Part shown: one piece after another, positions 46,399 to 58,800 of the stretch
How positions within the stretch are numbered: the stretch's first letter is position 1
Layout: the number at the start of each line of letters is the position of its first letter
Origin: Ascochyta rabiei
Taxonomy: Eukaryota > Ascomycota > Dothideomycetes > Pleosporales > Didymellaceae
DNA length: 64,000 bases
Direction: 5' to 3'
NCBI RefSeq assembly: GCF_004011695.2
Contig: NC_082407.1
Span: 1,612,001-1,676,000 of the forward strand
The notes under the pieces: generated by a model
What the model was told of the DNA's origin: nothing
Database searches by the model: none
The model's input: the letters and a program-made list of their open reading frames with translations, nothing else
Position numbers and translations under genes: made by a program

Positions 46399-48778
46399 AT
46401 GAGCTCCTTCTTTGGCCGTCTCAAGTCGGGCGCCGTGAGTGCCCTCGCGCGGTGCAATGCGTGCAATGGCCCCTACTGACGTCGCTGCAGGCCCCGGCCA
46501 GCCCAGCATCTGGCCACCCGGTTGCGAAGAAAGACCCCAATGCGCCAGAGCCCACGCCGCTGGAGAAGCTGCTGGCCAACGCCGGACCTCTGCGTGGCGA
46601 CGGCAGCGACAAGTTCTTCGGCTTCGAGAACGTGAGTGCGCCTGTGACGTTTGCGTGTTGGGGTGATGCCTGCTGACTGTCGTGCCTGCAGTTTGGAAGC
46701 ACATGGTATGCGCCACGCACCCGTCCCTGCCACCCCGAACCCAACCCCGACCCCCCCTGCTGACGCCTTGCCCTAGCTACTGCAACTCGGTCGTGCAGTG
46801 TCTCTACTACTCGGTGCCTTTTCGAGAACAGGTCATCAACTTCCCCGCCCGCTCCGCCCCCGAGAGCCTTGAACGCCCGCAATCCCTCCCACGCATCAAC
46901 ACAAACCTCCAGAATGGCCCACAGTCAGCGCTGTCCCCGCCAGGGCGAAACTCGTTGTCGAGTCCGACTGCGAAGACAGCTGGGAAGCCAGCAACCACGC
47001 CAGGCGCCCCAGGACAACCCCCCAAGCCTGAAGACAACAAGGACTCGCCCGAGTACAAGAAGAAGCAGGCGTTGGCCGCAGGGCCAGTGCTGACTATGGA
47101 CTACGAAAACTCCAAAACATATGGCATGTCTGAATCCCTATTCACCTCACTGAAGGACATCTTCGAGGCCGTCATCGCAAATAGGTCACGCATGGGCGTG
47201 GTCAGTCCACACAAATTCCTTGAAATCTTGCGACGAGACAACGAGATGTTTCGTACCCCAATGCACCAGGATGCACACGAGTTTCTTAACTTGTTGCTGA
47301 ACGAAGTCGTGGAAAACGTGGAGACGTTCTCCAAGTCACGGATAACCGAGGTCGGCGAGACACAGCAGAATGGCGTAGTTGCGCCGGCAATGAGTAACAA
47401 CAACAACAACCTGAACACCGGCTGGGTACACGAACTTTTCGAGGGTACGCTAACCTCTGAGACACGATGTCTGACATGCGAGAATACCTCACAACGAGAT
47501 GAGGCGTTCCTGGATCTCTCCGTTGATCTCGAGCAGCACTCATCAGTAACCAGCTGTTTACGAAAGTTCTCAGAGGAAGAGATGCTGTGTGAGCGTAACA
47601 AGTTCCATTGTGACAACTGCGGAGGCTTGCAAGAAGCGGAAAAGCGGATGAAGATCAAACGGCTGCCGAAGATCTTAGCGTTGCACCTAAAGCGTTTCAA
47701 GTATACGGAAGATCTGCAACGGCTACAGAAGCTCTTCCACCGCGTCGTATACCCGTACTATCTTCGACTGTTCAACACCACAGACGATGCAGAAGACCCA
47801 GACAGACTATACGAGTTATACGCCGTCGTCGTCCACATTGGTGGCGGCCCTTATCATGGCCACTATGTCTCCATTATCAAGACCCAGGATCGTGGCTGGC
47901 TCCTCTTCGACGACGAGATGGTCGAGCCTGTCGACAAAGCCTATGTGCGCAACTTCTTTGGCGGCGAAAACGTACTTGCGTGTGCCTACGTTCTCTTTTA
48001 TCAAGAGACTACCGAAGAAGCCATGATGAAAGAGCAAGAAGCCGACGCCCGTGAAGCTGCTGCGAAGCAAGCGTCAGAACTCAATCCCGAAGCCGTCGCC
48101 GTCAGCGCCACAACACCGAAGACGAATGGCGCACCAAACGGGCTTGGCCACGCACACCATCTTTCAACAACACAGACGCCAGCAATAGAGGAAGAAGACC
48201 AGTTCACAAGCCTCAACCACGCTGCTACTGCCCCAACCCTCAATCCCAATGAACACATCCACCCTGTCGAACACGTCAGCACTAACATCCCTGTTCTTGG
48301 TACAAAGAAAAGTAATGCTGGACTCGGCCTGTTTGGCAAGAAGAACAAAGGCGAAGAGAAAGAGCGAAAGGCGGCTGAGAAGGAGCTGGAGGCACAAGCC
48401 AAGCAAAAACGTAAAGAAATGGAACAACAACGGCGCAACAACTACAAGAGGCAAGAAGATGAGCTGCAGGCAGCACTCGCAGCATCGAGAGAGTCCGCGG
48501 TGGAGGAAAAAAAGAAGCGGGGCACCGAGGACACGCCTGCTCCTGCTGCTGCCTCTGCTGCTGCTGCGGGTGCAACCAAGGAAGCGAACGGTGTCGGCAG
48601 TCTCACCAAGGCATCTGGGTTGAGCAGATTTAGACACAGTTCCATGAGTATCAAGGGCAAGCCAAAGTTCTGGGGCAGCAAGGACAAAGGGGATGGGAAT
48701 GGCGATGAGGCGAGCGGGAATGGAGAAGAACCCAAGGGACACGGCCTGGGTAGAAAGAAGAGCGTTTTCAAGTTCTAA
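46399..48778 (+). CDS. creB: CreB-type ubiquitin-specific protease
   Basis: Four exons, 46399-46434, 46491-46631, 46692-46705 and 46777-48778, encode 730 residues. Donors are GTGAGT, GTGAGT and GTATGC. The 14-nt exon 3 encodes FGST plus two bases of the catalytic Cys codon, giving [17 protein letters not shown] with Cys64 split across the last intron. The His box is [11 protein letters not shown] (His426). Zinc-ligand pairs RCLTCENTS and FHCDNCGG are present. The C-terminus is a Lys/Glu coiled coil (about 550-610) and a basic end. Architecture matches Aspergillus CreB (yeast Ubp9/Ubp13 relatives), a deubiquitinase that works with a WD40 partner CreC in carbon catabolite repression (established in Aspergillus). 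Confidence 0.93.
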
Positions 48779-49737
48779 GCAGGCTCGTAAGCATGGCTAC
48801 GCATTTTGGATCTAGTTTGGTGACAAAGAGAGATGCTAAAGAGGAAGAGTGAGAGTGAGAGTGAGAGAGTGTGTGAGGTGGTGCTGGTAGACTTGTACAT
48901 CCCAGCAAACATACATTTGTGCATATCAACCAGATCAGACTTGCAGTTTCGCTCTGGAAAAGACGGCATGTGCCTTTTACTATTGCAGCAGCCATGCGTG
49001 CGTTAGCGCCGAAACTCTCACGCTCTTGTCGAGTCGTCGAGTATCTTTCGACGCAGCACTCCTGTCGTCCGAGCGCCTAGCATAGATATGTGGTGCACGT
49101 CTGTCTGTACGTGTACGTCGCTCGCTCGCTCGCTCCCCCATTTAGATGTGATCAATCCGTGTCTTCGCCATGGAGCACCGCATCGTATTCGCAACGTCAA
49201 CAGTTATATAGCAAGAACTCTACTGCCGTGGTAGCGGGATCGCAAGGCTTTGCGAAGTCTTGCTCGAGGTGTTTGTGGGCTTGTGCGGGGGCCTTGTCGG
49301 GATGCTTCGGCGGTGTCACTCAGTAGGCACGGCCTTCTTTGTATCAACTTATGTGCTCACGATGTACAAGTGCGAGTAATTGTGGGCCTGGCTTGTATTT
49401 GGGTGTCTTGTTGCATACACTGTCTGTAAGGGCTTTTGCTAGACATGGCGTGGGCGGTGCATGCCTCTATATCATGTGGTCCAGACTTTGCTTGGCCCTG
49501 ATCTTGGAGACGCCGAGTACGTGTAGCCCTACGCAGGAACGCATGTCATGAAAGTCTGCAGCCTTGCTAGCAGCGCTCCCTCCGTCGCCGTGACATGCAT
49601 TGTCTCTGCTGTCGCATCTGGCAGCGAACTGGCCGAGTTGACCTCCGCGCAGTTTGCTCTTTCTTCTCGTTCCCTGCTGCGCGAACTTCCAACCCTCAAG
49701 GCCTGGATCCTATGATTCCGATGTATGCGCGCGTTGC
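48779..49737. other. Gene-free convergent region
   Basis: About 960 bp between the 3' ends of creB and YOS1. It contains a short GAGAGT-type repeat at about 48846-48878. No gene recognised. Confidence 0.4.
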
Positions 49738-50279
49738 TCAACCGAGAACCAGTAGGTAGACGATCATGAGTGTGTTGATGAACATGAGCGGTACTGGAAC
49801 CAAGTCAGTACAACGCCGTGGTGTGTTGCAAGCAGTTTGCAGTTCAACGCTTTCGAACAATGGCCGACGTACTTCTCATAAGCGTCCGTACCGAGGAAAC
49901 CAGGTTTATTAACCGTGCCTTCACGCTCGCATCGTCACGCTGCCCAAAGCCGCTATCTGCTGCCCCAGCAGTCCACCCGACTATCAGTTCTTGTCAGCTT
50001 CCTTTCGTCTGATAGTATTTTGTGCATTGTATATGACTATGGCGCTCGGCGTGCAACGATGTTTGTAGGACGCGGCATTGCAAGTGTGGCAGCGGAGGGT
50101 GTGCAGTGGCGTGCGTGGGGATCTTCAACGTACTGCGTGCCAGAAATCGGTCTTCAGAGAGGATGGCTATCGCGTTGATGAGGAGAACAACGACTGTGAA
50201 TAAGATCAGCGACCATTCACACTATGAATGAAGTTGATTTCGTACCATAGAAGAGGCCACCAAGGCCGAAAGTAAACAT
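49738..50279 (-). CDS. YOS1: Yos1-like ER-to-Golgi transport protein
   Basis: Four short exons, 50246-50279, 50134-50193, 49873-49980 and 49738-49793, give 85 residues, the same length as yeast Yos1. Donors are GTACGA, GTACGT and GTACGT; acceptors CAG, TAG and CAG; all introns are phase 1. The product starts MFTFGLGGLFY, continues VVVLLINAIAILSEDRFLAR and IGWTAGAADSGFG, and ends IPLMFINTLMIVYLLVLG. These are the two hydrophobic segments and the conserved Glu-Asp-Arg-Phe and Gly-Trp positions of the Yos1/IER3IP1 family. Yos1 is a small membrane protein of the ER-Golgi system that associates with Yip1-Yif1 and is needed for COPII vesicle traffic (established in yeast). It is easily missed because no exon exceeds 36 codons. 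Confidence 0.92.
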
Positions 50280-51582
50280 TTTGATCCTGCAACGTTGAAG
50301 TGAACTCGAGGGTCAATTTATATTGGCGGCTCTTGAGGGCTTGTATGGTCGAGGCGGTCTATACGTGCTGCTCGTCACAAGAAAGACAGCTGTTGTCGGA
50401 CTAAATGTCCAATGCCAAGCCTCAGGGTCCTTATGGTCACGTGCTGTTGATCTGGTCAGATCTGGTCACATCACATCAGATGACTTTCTTTGGTGGTTCT
50501 GCTTCTATGCAGGGTAGCTCTGAGTATATCCGGAGTACTTCGAGCCTGAAACTGCGCTCTAGATGGTACATGCTTGCTACATCGAATGCGGTGCTGTACA
50601 TGGTTCAGTGAGGCTGTCGTGTGAACTCGGACAAGCTCGATGCATCGTGTGGTTCACAACCGAGCAGGGATATAGCCATCACCGCCAAGAACGTGTGACT
50701 GTACCGTGAAGCCCTTCAGAAGATCTTGAGAAGCACACTAGCCAAACTATGCAATTCTCCGGCTCAGTACGAACCAGACGGTTACCTGTTGAGTGCACTT
50801 CATGGACTGCCCCAGGGCAACACAATCCACAAATTTTAGAAGGCATCAAGATGATCGGCGCGGATCGGTGGGCCTTGTGCACGTTTAAATGGAGCGTCCC
50901 CAGTTTCACCCTTTAGCAAACGCCTCTGCAATCGAATGGTGGAGGACGGATGTCTTTCCTGGCCCCACCACTGCCCTTTCAACATATCGTTTTCCAACGC
51001 AACCACGTCATATCTGTCTGGGAGGCCGGAAAACGTGACGTTCTAGAACGATTATGGAGAAGGGTTCTTTGGCGCTACAGCAGTACCCGAGAGCTTGACA
51101 TCTGCACTGTGCCTTCTGTGCGAGTCGTTCCTGTCAACTTCACCTTACGGCCGTCCGGCGCAGCAGCAGCAGCAGCAGCAAGACTCCAAGAGCGTCGCCT
51201 TCGCATCGTCGAGAACCTCTCTACGTGGCCTAGAACAGTGCGGAGCCACTGATCTCCACCAGCATTCCGGATCTGGCACAGCCGCATCTCCTCGCCGCCC
51301 CGCGCACCAACGTTTTGCAGCCACTTTCCCGCCCCTCGATCCTCGAGGACCCTTTACTCTTCCTGCACCTTCAGCGACTGTCATCGCTTCCGACACTCTC
51401 TATGTTTGCATTGCGCCGCTTGCTCAAGTGTTCTCGGTTGGCCTAGCGGAGGCCTGGCCTGGGCCTGCGGTCACCGACGATTATCGGGCGATTAGGGCTC
51501 CTTACTCTTCGCTATCCTTGATCAAAAATACAACTTATAGCATACGAAGTTTTCGACCTCCAAATAACTCCCCTTTATCGTA
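50280..51582. other. Divergent region upstream of the histidine kinase
   Basis: About 1.3 kb between YOS1 (minus) and the hybrid histidine kinase (plus). A CAG triplet run lies at about 51162-51182, probably in the kinase 5' leader. ORFs here have no domain. Confidence 0.4.
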
Positions 51583-54500
51583 ATGGCTGAAGAAATGGAG
51601 GAGTCTGATGGCGGGTACTTCCATATCAGCGACCGGCCCAAGTCTCCCAGCTCAATACACAGCAACGACTCTATGTCAATACACTCGTCTACCCCGTCCG
51701 CCATGGTGGCTTCCTTGACCGCACTGCAGTACCTCCCGGTACCTCTCCTGGTGTTATCTTCGCAGAAGACTGTTGTAATTGCAAACGAGGCCATGGGACG
51801 TTTACTTGGAATCGATTTCGAGAGTACTGCTTACCATGATTTCTCCATATCAGAGGTACTGCAAGATAAGACTATGGGAGACCTTGGTATCGATATACTA
51901 CAGAATGGCTCTCCGCTGTTAGTTTCATGGGAGGTGCGTGGATGTGTACTGTCAGTACCAGTATACAGCCATTGATTGACACGTGAGCAGGATTTCCTCG
52001 ATTGTATATGCGATGACGCCCAAGCAAAAATCCCTGACGTAGATGATGATCAGCTGGAGAGTGGGAACACTACACCCACTGCGCACCCAACGAAAGACAG
52101 GACAGCCTCGCCCACGAACCCTCCGTTACCCCAATTAAGCACAACCAATCTGGCGCGAACCACGGTACACGACGTCTCAGTAGAGGTAGTCGTGGCACCA
52201 TTATCGCGAGGCCCCGGCGGCACAGTATCGAAACTGGACAGGAACCAGTCTCATCATAGTGCCTTTCAAGCCACTTGCATCATCTCGATCTGGAACATAG
52301 AAGATATTCAATACTTCACATTGACCTTCACCAGCGCTACATCTACACAAACCGCACAAAGTGCGCGCCCATCGAGCCGAGTAGTAAATCGCTCACACAC
52401 AGGGCCGCACCTCAAGAAGTCGCGTAGTTCAGGGTCGAACTCATCTTCTGGTCGTCAGTCAGGGAGCAGTTCAACAAGTACCTCGAAAGTTGTTACGCCT
52501 ATAATGCAACATCCAATCTTCCCACCCCGCGGTCCTCCCCTGCAGGGCGGCATGTTGGACACGTCTCAAACTTCGATCTTTCAGAAAGCCACTCAGCTTA
52601 AGGATGCGATCCTTAACTCAATAAACATGCCTGCTTACGCTATGTGGAAGGACGAGGGGTTCGGTATCCCAAACAATGCGCTTCTGCGACTTCTACCTAA
52701 GGATGCGTCCTATATCCCTGGCGACCAGCGTGCATTCCTTGCTCTTTTCGAAGTCTGGACCGAAGATTTCCAGCGCGTACTTGAAATTGATGAATTTCCC
52801 ATTGTGCAAGTATGCAGAACACAGCAGAGTCTGAAGAAGATGCGACTTGGTATGCGACAACCAGGCACCGGCAGAGGCATCGTATTCGAAGTCAACGGGG
52901 AACCAGTTTTGCATCCAGAAACCGGCGATTTCCTGGGCGCCATTGTAGTCTTCAAGGACGTCACAGAGTACACCAAAGCGATAGCGGCGCAAGTGGAAGA
53001 GAATGAGAAGCAATTCGAGTACATTGCCAATTTCATGCCAGTCATGGTCTGGACGACAACCCCCGACGGCCTCCATGATTGGTTCTCGCAACGTTGGTAC
53101 GACTACACGGGTCTTACCGAAGCCCAAAGCTTAGGCGAGGGCTGGAGACTTCCGTTTCACCCTGATGATATGGCCACAGCCAAGTACACGTGGTTCCATT
53201 GTCTTGCTACCGGTGACGAGTACAACACAGAATACCGATGTCAAAGATACGATGGAGAGTGGCGCTGGATGCTCGGGCGAGCTATACCCTTTCTTGATGA
53301 TTCTGGCAAGATTATCAAGTGGTTCGGCACCTGTACTGACATTCACGACCTCGTCATGGCACGCCAGGAAGCAAGACAAACGCGCGAACAGCTCCAGAAG
53401 GTCATTGAACATGCCAAGATCATGCTGTGGGCTGTTGATCGACAAAACAAGGTGGTTCTGCTCGAAGGCGAAAGAGACCCAGACGAGGCTAGGAAAGACA
53501 TCCTTGGCAGAGATTTGTTTGACCAGTTCGGCATGAATGCTCTCGATAGAGAGCGCTGGAGACAACCAATACAAGAAATCCTCAACGGAAAAGCCCAAGA
53601 CGAGATGGTCGAACGCTACATATCCTCAGACCGCTATTTTCGAACACGGCTTGCACCTCGTTGGAGCTCTACAAGAGCAGGTGGTGTAGAAGGGGAGGCG
53701 TTCATTGATGGCGTTATCGGTGTATCAATGGATATTACTGAGCTGCGAGAACGAGAAGACCAGCTGAAAGAGCAGGAGAAAGAAAACACTAGACTCTTAG
53801 CTAATGCTGCAGCCGCCAGCGAGGCGAGCAGGATGAAGAGCCAGTTCCTTGCCAATATGTCGCACGAGATTCGGACACCGATTGCTGGCGTCATCGGTAT
53901 GAGCGAGCTGCTTTTCGACATGAACTTGAATGAAGAGCAAAAGGAGTGTGCAGAGAACATTTACCGATCAGCTAACAGTCTCCTGACTGTGATCAACGAC
54001 ATCCTTGATTTCTCCAAGGTTGAAAGCGGGCGACTTGATGTCGAGGAGGTACAGTTCAGTCTCAGTGTGGTCCTTCGAGACGTGAACAAGATGATGTCCT
54101 TTGCGGCACAACGAAAGGGATTGGCATATCACAGCTTCATTGAGCCAGAAGTGGAGCAGGACCTGAGGGTTATAGGTGATCCTGGCCGACTTCGTCAAAT
54201 CTTGACAAATGTTCTAACGAACAGCATCAAGTTTACGTCTGACGGATCAGTGAAGCTGAACGTTGCGATCACCCAAAAATCGAAAGACATGGCCACGGTG
54301 AACTTTGTTGTACAAGACACGGGGATTGGCATCGAAGAAGAAGTTCGGAAGCATTTGTTCCAGCCTTTTAGCCAGGCGGATTCCTCTACGGCTCGCCGGT
54401 TTGGTGGAACCGGTCTGGGTTTAACCATCAGCAAGAACCTCGTGGAGCTTATGAAAGGCCAAATTTGGTTGGATTCGAAGCTAGGTCAGGGTACTACAGC

Positions 54501-55841
54501 AACGTTCTGGATCCCATTCGCGAGAGCATCCTACTCCAACGATGGCTCGCCGTTGGTTGATCTTGCGTCGATCCCTGACAGACTTCAAAGTGATGTGTCG
54601 GTATCTGTTGGAAGCTCTGAAGATCACACCCCGCCGTTGACGCCTAGGCATTCGGCCAGTGGGCACTCAAGACTGCAATCGTTCCCGCTGGGAGGGAAGC
54701 TGCCGGAACCTCTTACCAGTATACCGGAATCCGAGAGGAAGAATACCCACGTTCTGGTTGTGGAGGATAAGTAAGTCCACCCGATCGCCGATCCCGTCTT
54801 TGCAGTAGAGCCTGACAGTATCATCCAGTCATATCAACCAGCAGATTGCCCTGAAGACGATCAGGAAGTTGAACTTTTCGGTGGATGCTGTTTGGAATGG
54901 CCAAGAGGTCTTGGACTATTTGGCAGAGGAGTTTACTCCATCTCATCCACGCCCTGATATCATCTTGATGGACGTTCAAGTAAGTATGATTGACTCCTCA
55001 TGTCGAACGCAAGGCTGATAATGACTACAGATGCCCATTCGAGATGGCTACTCCGCCACACATGCTATCCGGACCGAAGCTCCTTGGAAGGACAAACCTG
55101 AGGTTCAGGGCGTTCCAATTGTCGCCATGACAGCCAGCGCCATCCAAGGTGACAAGGAAAAGTGCACACTGGCTGGTATGGACGTAGGTTCTCATGGGAC
55201 ATTCCCCTATATCGGAGAAATGTACGCTGATTCTCAGTAGGACTACTTAGCCAAACCAGTCAAAGGCAAGCTGCTGGAAAAGGTAAGGCTGTTCAACCCC
55301 ATGATGGGTGCCAACTGACTCGTGCCAGATGCTTGTCAAGTGGGCGATTGAGGGACGGCGAAAGACGGCCAGTGCAAAGCCATCCGTAAACGTACCTGAT
55401 CGACATGGGAATTCGTCCACTCCGCCCCACACGACCATGGAAAACGTTAGCGCAAAAGATCGTTCGCAAATCGCAAGCCAACCGGACCAACCTGAAACAA
55501 CGGCCTCAGCACTGACCGCTCAATTAGACCGCCTGCATTATCAAAGCGATGCAGCGTTCGCAAGGACATCGGAGAATGAAGCGGACAGGGCCCTGCGGCG
55601 TATTCAAGCTGAGGAGAGAGATACGAAGCTGCGGGACGACAAATTGCTATCACTCACGGGACCTCAGCTTCACCGCCACGGTACCGCTCAGGGGCGGGAG
55701 AAGGAGCCTACTATGCCGCTTACAGAGGAGAACATGGAAAGATTCACCCATGCCCAGGATGGGGATACCATCTCTCATAGGCCGACAGAGTCTCCAGAGG
55801 CTGGATCAGACGTTGTCAACCAGCCGCAAAGCCGGACATAG
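51583..55841 (+). CDS. Hybrid histidine kinase (PAS, HisKA, HATPase, receiver)
   Basis: Six exons, 51583-51933, 51991-54770, 54829-54979, 55031-55183, 55241-55282 and 55329-55841, encode 1329 residues. A Ser-rich N-terminus is followed by a PAS-like region (about 42-117) and a PAS domain with PAC (about 459-570, FMPVMVWTTTPDGLHDWFSQRW...EYRCQRYDGEWRWMLGRAIP). The kinase core has the phospho-acceptor in MSHEIRTP (His742), an N-box region, and G boxes DTGIGIE and FGGTGLGL. The receiver has VVEDN, the phospho-Asp in IILMDVQMP (Asp1092) and AKPV (Lys1150), built from four exons. A ~175-residue charged tail follows. No transmembrane segment, so a soluble sensor feeding a phosphotransfer protein (YPD1-type) is expected. 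I cannot assign the fungal HHK group with certainty. Confidence 0.94.
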
Positions 55842-58800
55842 AGCAGAGTTGAGCGGCTCATACCTCGACCATCACTCTCGGGGTCTCGTCTTGGTGAGAG
55901 TCAGCAAACGATCACCCCTCAGGCTCAGTCACCATCTTAATGGGGACTATCTCCAACTTGAGCAAGCTCTGCCATGGATGGTTTCTGCAACCAAGTACTT
56001 GAGGATAGCTTGCAGCAGGTTGGCCGAAACGCTCTTACCCAGCAGTCCCGCGTATTCTCGAGCTGTTTCCAAGAAGCTACAGAGAGTCATGGTGAGGGGA
56101 ACTTGAGGTAGAGCGCGACAGAGGTGGGCTTCTGCTCCTGCCATGTTTGGACACATGCATGCATGCATGCATGTGTGCGTTTGCATTTCACCGATGCCCG
56201 CTGCATCCCCGATGCCGGTGCACCCAAACAAAAACCAGCTCAATTCGCAGCGCCATCATGTACTCCACCTTGGCTAGCCCCATAGCTAGGAAGTCTGCAA
56301 TAGACTTTGGAAAATACCATACCTATCACGTTCACCTTATCCTTGTGATGTTGCGGCTCATCGAGGACTATGGTAAAGTATCACGAGGTCGAGTGGTAGT
56401 TGGTAGGTCGGCGACCAAAGCCTCACATTATTGATTGGCACGGAGCTTTTTCGCGACTTGGCGCACTTTTTGTGCTTTCAGATGCCGCAAGCAACTGTGC
56501 TCTTTCCGCATGCAGAAAGGAATCTATCAGGATAGGGAGGCATTAGATGCTCTCCCGCATGTGCGCAGATGGAGCGCAACGGGAATCTCCGCACTGGGTC
56601 CATGCCCCTGATTTGTCAGGAACCATCACAGGACTGTCTTTTGTCGCGACATTGAATTAGACTCGAACCTTGTCTCCACACTCAGCTTTCCACTTCTCGA
56701 GACGGTCGACGGATGGGCTCGAATCCTTGGTGTCGGAATCTCACTGCACAGCAGCATGCTTGATTGGCCCGCGTGACCAGCCTGCTGCATCCTGGAGGGG
56801 GGACCATGGTCGCTAGAATAGGGGACTTGATGACGATCGACCGTGTCGCCATGTGCACTTCGCTGCTTCGAGACGGTAGGCATCTCGAATGGGGAATCCA
56901 ACCAAAGCGCTGGGTGTTGGCATGATGATCTTGTTCACAATGGTAAAGGGAGATGGACAGGATCGTCAGGCGGCACGTGGATGACAACTGCTAGATTCAA
57001 ACCTCCTGGTCAACTTATCAATGCTAGAACAATAGCCCTGGAGAGAACTCGAGATGCTTTGACCTGCTTTTCTCAACGGCCAAGCCTGTGCACACGCAAG
57101 TGCAAAGCCACCACCACCGCCTGACAGGTTGACAACGGCGCCTCATTTCAGAGCGTTACATCGCGCTTTCAACATGAGTTCAGGCCGGCGTGCGACCGCC
57201 GAGTTTGAATGTCACTGGTCGCGGAAATGCCATTGGCCGAGCAGGCAAAAAGCATGGAGACGTGCCGCCCTTTCTAAGTTTCCACAGCCCAAACGCTAAT
57301 AGTAATATACCGCTGCACTGGGTGCAAACCACTCACTCATCCTTTGTGCCTCGCCGATGTGAGAGATGGTGTGAACTGAGCGAGTTGAACTCGATCCTCA
57401 TGCCTGGTCGGCTTGGCTAGGCTTACCTTTTAGGTCCATGTTATTGCGTGATCTGGACTGGTGCAGCTAGACGTTGGTTCGCGGTCGTCTGGCATGGAGA
57501 GATGCGCACGGGGGGGTTTTCCGCTGGTGGTAGCGTGGCGGTTGGCGTGCACTGGTCTGCCTCGGATAGAGGGGCAGCCGCAAGGCGGCAAGGCACTACG
57601 CTGTTACTGTACGGGCGCGGAGCGGGTGCGGAGACAAAGGCGGAAGGTTTTGGTGCTTGCACTGCTTTTGGACAGCCTCGTGCGCGCAATCAACACGGTT
57701 GTCGAGAAAGCGATTGTGACTCTATGAAGACGAGGAAGGACGCGCGAGCTTCGACACTTGTAACCCAGAGAGCCGCGCGTCTGGTTCGTGCTATGTGAGA
57801 TGAGATCTGACACGATTCCAAGTGAGGAATGTTTGTAAGACGATCACAAATGAATCCATCGAGTTGCACGGGTGACATTCTGTGTTCTCCATTGTTTTTG
57901 CGACGGTGTGTCGAATGGGTCCACAGGATCCAGGATTGCGGGAATAAAAGGATGCAAGAGCTTAACGAGGCACCATGGACTAGGCGGCCCTGAAAAGGCG
58001 CTGCGAAGCTGGTGAAAGGAAAGAGGAAAAGAGGGAAAGAGGGAAAGAGTAGCGGGCACGGGCACTGGTGCTGATTTGGCAGCTTGCTACAGGGCCCACA
58101 TGAAGAATGCCGAGTCTCGAAAATGGGAACTGCCGTGAACTCAGAGAGGCGGTTGTGGGGTTGTTCAGGTCTGCTCAAGTCATTCGAACCTCGGAGACCA
58201 TTGGGTCGTCTCGGTTACGGCTCTGTGGATGAGGTTGAGGACTGTTTTACCACATGTCGTTAGTAGAGCGACTTGGCTCTCTGGCAGGCGTGCACCCCAC
58301 TCCCGCCGACATCTGACTCCGAGAGACGCCAGAGTCAAAGTCGATGCTAGTGCGAAGCCACGTCTGCAACAAGGTTGGAATGTGAAAAGCGCAGTGGGGC
58401 CATGGGGCAGGCGGGCTGCCGTTCGTCAACCACCAACGTGCCCTGCATAATGCGACGCCTAGCGAACAGTGAGGGATGCTCATGGGTGGTTGGAGTTCGC
58501 TATCGCAAAACAGGACGGAGCGGAGCGCGGGGCGGTGAGGCAGTCTGATTTCCCTCCTCTCGTCATGGTTCGCCACCGGTCGGCTCAGGCAGCATGAATC
58601 AGGCGTAGGAGCACTGCATAGTCCTGGAGATGGTGGGGAGTGCAGTGTGCTTGCTGTACAGTGTACAGCAGAATGGACCGCTCGGCGCCTCTGACCGCTG
58701 ATGATACCTCATCCTGCATCTCAGGTCCCCGCCCAACGGTCATTTTCATTTTCAACAGGGCGTCTGTGCAGACGGGGCGCCATATGACGACACTTGGGAG

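Noticed and set aside
47101..47700. 199-codon minus-strand ORF inside creB
   Set aside because: Antisense shadow of the conserved catalytic domain; the plus strand has the Cys and His boxes.
51095..51583. ORF whose stop overlaps the histidine kinase ATG (TAATG), a possible uORF
   Set aside because: It opens with TTG rather than ATG and has no supporting signal; the overlap is probably chance.
56151..56176. Possible hairpin terminator or regulatory site
   Set aside because: The palindrome is a GCAT microsatellite and occurs in a region without an assigned transcript.
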